DNA of 64,000 bases from Dermatemys mawii. Taxonomy: Eukaryota > Chordata > Testudines > Dermatemydidae. Every line of letters begins with the position of its first letter. Positions within the stretch are counted from its first letter, which is position 1. The translations under genes were made by a program, and so were the position numbers. The notes under the pieces are model-generated. The model ran no database searches. It saw only the letters and a program-made list of their open reading frames with translations, and had not been told where the DNA came from. Of this stretch, positions 59,636-64,000 are shown one piece after another. The stretch is from positions 4,056,336 to 4,120,335 of the forward strand of contig ML677385.1 of the NCBI GenBank assembly GCA_007922305.1. Direction: 5' to 3'.

Positions 59636-59840
59636 CTACACCTCGCACCTCTCAGATTTTGGAAGGCACTTCAGATTCTTAAACATTGGGTTGAATGCTG
59701 TAGCTATCTTTAGAAATCTCACATAGGTACCTTCTTTGAGTTTTTTGAACTCTGCATTGAAAGTGTCCTTAAAATGAACAACATGTGGTGGGTCATCATC
59801 TGAGACTGTTATAACATGAAATAATGACAGAATGCAGGTA
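59636..59840 (-). pseudogene. hAT transposase C-terminal fragment
   Basis: Minus-strand frame reads VHFKDTFNAEFKKLKEGTYV, then FLKIATAFNPMFKNLKCLP, the block preceding the dimerisation region in hAT transposases (A-T-A-x-N/D-P-x-F-K). Only this fragment of the transposase was recognised within the long-inverted-repeat element. Confidence 0.65.
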
Positions 59841-61904
59841 AAACAGAGCAGGGGACATAAAAGTCTTGCCCCCAAGGAGTTCAGTCACGAATTTAATTAA
59901 GGCTTTTTTTTCTTTTTTTTTTTCTCTTTTTAAAAAATAGCATCAGCAGCATGGAAGAAGGATGTCCTCTGGAATGATGGTTGAAGTATGAAGAGGCATA
60001 CAAATGTTTAGCTATCTGGCATGTAAATACCTTGTAATGCTGGCTACAGAAGTGCCATACAAATGCCTGTTCTCACTTTTTAGAAACATTGCAAATAAGA
60101 GAAGGGCAGCATTATCTCCTGTAAATATAAACAAGAAGAAGGACTTAGTGGACTTGCAGGTGCTGAAGTTTTACATTGTTACATAACTGCACTCAAAAAC
60201 AAACCAAAAAAGATCTATACTTGTAAGTTTTCACTTTCATGACAGAGATTGCACTACAGAACTTGTATGAGGTGAACTGAAATACTATTTCTTTTATCAT
60301 TTTACAGTGCAAATATTTGTAATAAAAATAATATACACTTTGATTTCAATTACAACACAGAATACAATATATACAAAAAAGTAGAAAAACATCCAAAATA
60401 TTTAATAATTTCAATTGGTATTCTACTGTTTAACACTGAAATTAAAACTGTGGTTAATCGCGATTAACTTTTTTTTAGTTAATTGTGTGAATTATCTGTG
60501 ATTAATCAACACCCTTAGTCCAGATAATGTGTGTCAAGGTCTCCAGCATTCACTGGAATTCCACTGAAATAGACTAGAAATGCCATAGCAACTTCATATA
60601 AATTAAGAAATGGATGATTTCACTGAATAAATGTAAAACTGAATATTATAATCAATATAGTATTCCTAGTGCAATTTGTTTTAGTGATTGGGAATAGGAC
60701 TGTTGGGGAGTCTGATAAGGTATAAAATGGTTTTGGATTGTGCAGTAAATATTACCTGTCTGAGTCTGTTGAAGTGATCAATAATAAAGTAATGACCTTT
60801 AAATAATCACAGAATTTAAGGCCAAATCAGCTACTCTGACCTACTGTATATCACAGACCACTAGCACATTCGTCATCATTATACTTCAGAACTAGTACCA
60901 CATTGTGATGAATAGGCAGCTCATGCCTCTCAGATATTTCTGAAGACAACATTGCACCAGTTTTCAAAAAGTTTATCAGAGGAATATTTTCTTTTCAACC
61001 ACAAGGACTAGAAACATTTTTTTAAAATGTAAGCTTAAAGTCTAGAGCAAAATTTGACACGTGCCGGATTCTATGCCAAATGCTGGGGCCACAATATCAC
61101 AGAGTACAAAAGGCCTAATTATAATTTACTAGTCTGAACTCTGGCAATGTTAAGTCAATGTGAAAGTAATGATTTTTAAAAGCATTCTAAAGAGGGTTGA
61201 TTTCATGCTTTGTAAAGAGCACTACTCTAACAATTATCCTTATAATCCAAAACCTTAAAATAGCAGAAATTATTTTTATGTTTAAAACTGCTTACATTAA
61301 ATATAGATGATTTATGTTAATGTTCTAAAATTGTGTATAAATCATGGAAAACATTGACCTTTCCTCTTCGCCCCAAGATTCCTACTGACAACGACTCATC
61401 GCTTGGCATTAAAACACTATTACTTTATTCTTAGCAACAACAAACACACACAAACATTTAAATACCATCAAAAATTATTACAGTAGTTCAGACTACATTA
61501 ACAGAACTGTACTCCAAACAGCCAGAAGAGATCATAATATGGAGAGCTGCCTCCCCCTCTTGCCACACTGTCAAAAAGGAAGACTAAACTAAACAATGAG
61601 TTGCTATGTCAGCACACGGCCCCAGACAATTGTTCATTCTTAAGGCCAGCTGTTAGTTCCAAACAATCAACTGACGCGGACAACACATTATTCATAACTG
61701 TCCTTTAGCATCCTTAATCTTTGTACCAAGGTCCGCACAATACAAGTCAAATTAATTCCAACATTCCAGAATGTGCGTAAGTCATCTGCCACTGACCCTC
61801 TGGAAAGATGGAACATTCATTGCCCATGAAAACTTCCTACCCCTACCTCTTCGATAAAACTTCTTGGGAGACTATCACCATCAGGTCCATTTCTAGGAGG
61901 ATGC

Positions 61905-62345
61905 AGGGCCGACATTAGAAACTTGGTGCCTATCTGCTGTAGGGTGCTCCCCTTGGCTTCACCCAGGCCCTGTCCTCACTCCACCCCTTCCCCAAGGCCC
62001 CACAACCAACCTGCTTCTTCCCTTCCCAGTTCTACCCCCTTCCCCCGAGCACACTGTGCCCTCACTCCTTCCCCCTGCACCCCAGGGCCTCCTAATGCCG
62101 TGAAACATCTGATCCATGGCAGGCGCTGGGAGGGAGGGAGAGGCACTGATCTGCAGGGGGCACCCCACTGGAGCAGGAGGTGCTGGAGGGAGGGGGAGGT
62201 TCTGGTAGGGGGACTCCTTGCCCCCCTCTCCCCCCGCCTGCCACTCGCCTCCTCCCTCTGCTCACCCGCCCGCCTCACCTCCCTGCCCACGGGGCCCCCC
62301 CAGAGTGTGGGGTGGAGGGCAGTTGCCCCGATTCGCAATACGTAA
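61905..62345. repeat. GC-rich interspersed repeat
   Basis: C-rich on one strand (CCCTGTCCTCACTCCACCCC, GAAACATCTGATCCATGGC). Similar in layout to 30500-30875 and probably of the same DNA-transposon group. Open frames on both strands are composition artefacts. Confidence 0.45.
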
Positions 62346-63529
62346 CGGACGGCTCTGATCACCACTCTACTTTCTTCATCTTTCTTACTTTGTGCTTTCC
62401 ATTTAGGGATTTTTTCCTGACTTGTGCAGCCTCTAACCACAACTCTGTGTGAAACTGCAGAAATTCTCTGAGTATGACTAGTAGGACTCACTGCACAAAA
62501 AAAGTGTAACTTGTGTATATATCTGTAACTATAGAAATATACTATGCAAAAGCCTAGTTTAATGCAGCATCAACACTGATGCTTGTGTATTATACAAAGT
62601 GCTGTACACACAGCAACTAAAAGCAGGTGTTTCAATACTTTTGAAAATCTTAAGGATGCAGGCAACTACCTAGTGAGATTTTCGAAAGCACCTAGACACA
62701 CCCTGGAGTTGAAGGCAACTAAACACTTCCTGATGAGGCATTAGAAAGATATGGCCCACCCAGAATCCTTATGGTCAGACATGTTTTTGTTTTAGACAAA
62801 TTACAATGGTTTAAAGATACTTAATACAAATGCATCATTTTAAATCAAGATTTTTTTTTTAAAGCAACTACCTCACAACATTACAGAGGCACTGTGCACA
62901 CATGAAAAACTCATCTCACTCCATTTGATATCTGAATGCAACACATGATAGACCGTAGCTCTAAAGAACCTCTGCCTCATTCCAGATGTCTGAAGATTTA
63001 TACACAACGAGGCTAGGCTCCACTGAAAAGAAGAAAATTAACAACAAGATTTTCAACTGTAAAACCAGGTCAACTGATTTTCTATCAGAATAACTTTGCC
63101 CAAGAAGTCTCCATTAACTTCTGAGTATGTTACAATGGAAAATACTGAAGTAATGAACCAGTCAGAAAACTACTGTTTTTATGTTCCCAAGTCTATTACG
63201 ATATTAAATTTCACTTTTTAGGAACAGCAAATACTAAAATAATGCAAAATATGAAGAAAAATATAGCAGTATAACATCAGTTACTTATGTCACAAGTTTC
63301 AGAATCAGTTTTGTTACATATCAACTTTCCTTGTTACATCACAACTAAATTCAATGATAGAACTGTATCAGATGGCTCAATGGTAAGAATTTAATATCCA
63401 GTTTCTATACACAGTTTTATTTTTCTAAAAGTGAAATGTTAAAAATTTTCTCACTGCATAATTAAAGACAAATTAATACTTCCTTATAATTTAACTATTA
63501 CATTTTTTCTGTGCCAAAACCATTCCTTA

Positions 63530-63550
63530 AAAAAAAAAAAAAAAAAAAAA
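63530..63550. repeat. Poly-A run
   Basis: About twenty A residues; no SINE or LINE body recognised beside it. Confidence 0.85.
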
Positions 63551-64000
63551 TCCCTCCAGTCCTCCTTTCCTTTTCTGGTCTACACTCATAGGATCCAACG
63601 CTATGTGCATGCCACAGATATAAAGGAATAGGGCAAAATGGTACAGCATTCAAGCCTGTCCATGATCTGCCAAACCTCTAGCCTTTCCCAGACCTGCTTT
63701 GTCTCACACATACACACACACCCCTTCTCCTTCTAATCAAAGTTATCCACTCTGCCTGAGGCTCATGAGCTGGGATTTCTTCTCCTGACAGGGAATGCAA
63801 AGGTTGAGATAGAAGTAACTCCTCTGATCAATGCTCTACTTCCCTCTTTGATGATGTGCTTCAGACAGCATGTGGAATGCAGATCTGAGGAAAAGTAAAC
63901 TGGCAGAAAGTGGAAAGCAAAGCAGTTCTATGTTCCCAATATTTTTTCTTACTGGATTTAGGTAAATTCAGTTACAGAGTGCAGAATGAGATAAAAGAAG

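Larger units (their letters stand above)
55985..60515 (-). mobile_element. hAT element with very long inverted repeats, split by a Penelope-like element
   Basis: Arms of about 565 bp, 55985-56550 and 59945-60515, are inverted copies of each other (for example GGATGTTTTCTACATTTTCA at the left and its inverse at the right; ACATGCATCC.../GGATGTCCTCTGGAATGATG). The outer ends are AGGGTTGTCAAG and, inverted, AAGGGTGTTGATT. A hAT transposase piece lies at 59636-59840 on the minus strand. The interior is interrupted at about 56650-59565 by a Penelope-like element. No flanking duplication found. Confidence 0.75.
48320..64000 (-). other. KDM6A intron upstream of E1 (partial)
   Basis: At least 15.7 kb, open at the right edge; no further KDM6A exon was found. 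Holds a mariner-like MITE (49088-49471), a G run (52327), a hAT MITE (54503-55331), a nested hAT/Penelope/LTR complex (55985-60515) and a GC-rich repeat (61905-62345). 49480-52320, 52350-54490, 60520-61900 and 62350-64000 are AT-rich with nothing recognised, apart from poly-A near 63530-63550. Confidence 0.85.

Noticed and set aside
61923..62491. Open frames of 140 and 171 codons on opposite strands
   Set aside because: GC-rich repeat with few stop codons by composition; Pro/Ser or Gly/Arg bias, no domain.
62984..63030. Possible upstream KDM6A exon near the right edge
   Set aside because: The reverse complement does not encode the expected preceding UTX residues in any frame.

Overview
The window is vertebrate intronic DNA carrying part of one protein-coding gene, KDM6A (UTX, a histone H3K27 demethylase), read on the minus strand. 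Eleven internal coding exons were found by reading splice-flanked segments. Together they give 1,515 nt (505 codons), in frame from the first to the last, and cover roughly residues 189-693 of the long vertebrate isoform: the distal TPR repeats and the start of the low-complexity linker. The 5' exons lie beyond 64000. The long linker exon and the JmjC/zinc-binding exons lie beyond position 1 and are not in the window. The repeats suggest a reptile, most likely a cryptodiran turtle: a tRNA-headed SINE with a CR1-type tail, CR1- and L2-like LINE ends, DIRS-type tyrosine-recombinase retrotransposons, a Penelope-like element and many short DNA transposons of types I recognise from turtle genomes. 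The species call is an inference. Layout from left to right: 1-16 kb holds ten of the introns, complete or partial, and nine exons (the linker exons and TPR exons E4-E6). Also here are a DIRS terminal remnant (503-762), an old DIRS element (4901-9872) and the SINE (14483-14687). 16-22 kb holds a 5.7 kb intron with an L2-like LINE 3' end cut into pieces by later insertions, then exon E3 at 21395-21488. 22-34 kb holds a 12 kb intron with an LTR-like repeat, a structurally complete but dead DIRS element (25272-30137), a CA/TA microsatellite and a Penelope-derived foldback with an 11-bp target-site duplication, then the 35-nt exon E2. 34-48 kb holds a 14.5 kb intron with a perfect-looking short hairpin, several MITEs and a third DIRS element (42200-47615) interrupted by a LINE fragment, then exon E1. 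48-64 kb is intron only, with a mariner-like MITE, a hAT MITE with clean ends, and a triple nest: an LTR inside a Penelope-like element inside a long-inverted-repeat hAT element. All three DIRS elements lie in the same orientation as KDM6A. I see no other host gene, RNA gene, CRISPR array or prokaryotic feature. No new functional system is evident. The most unusual signals are the intact DIRS terminal architecture, the chimeric DIRS copy with a recombinase segment inside its reverse transcriptase, the nested insertions, the foldback elements and the run of five skippable linker exons. Repeat family names rest on recognition of motifs and ends, not on a database search.
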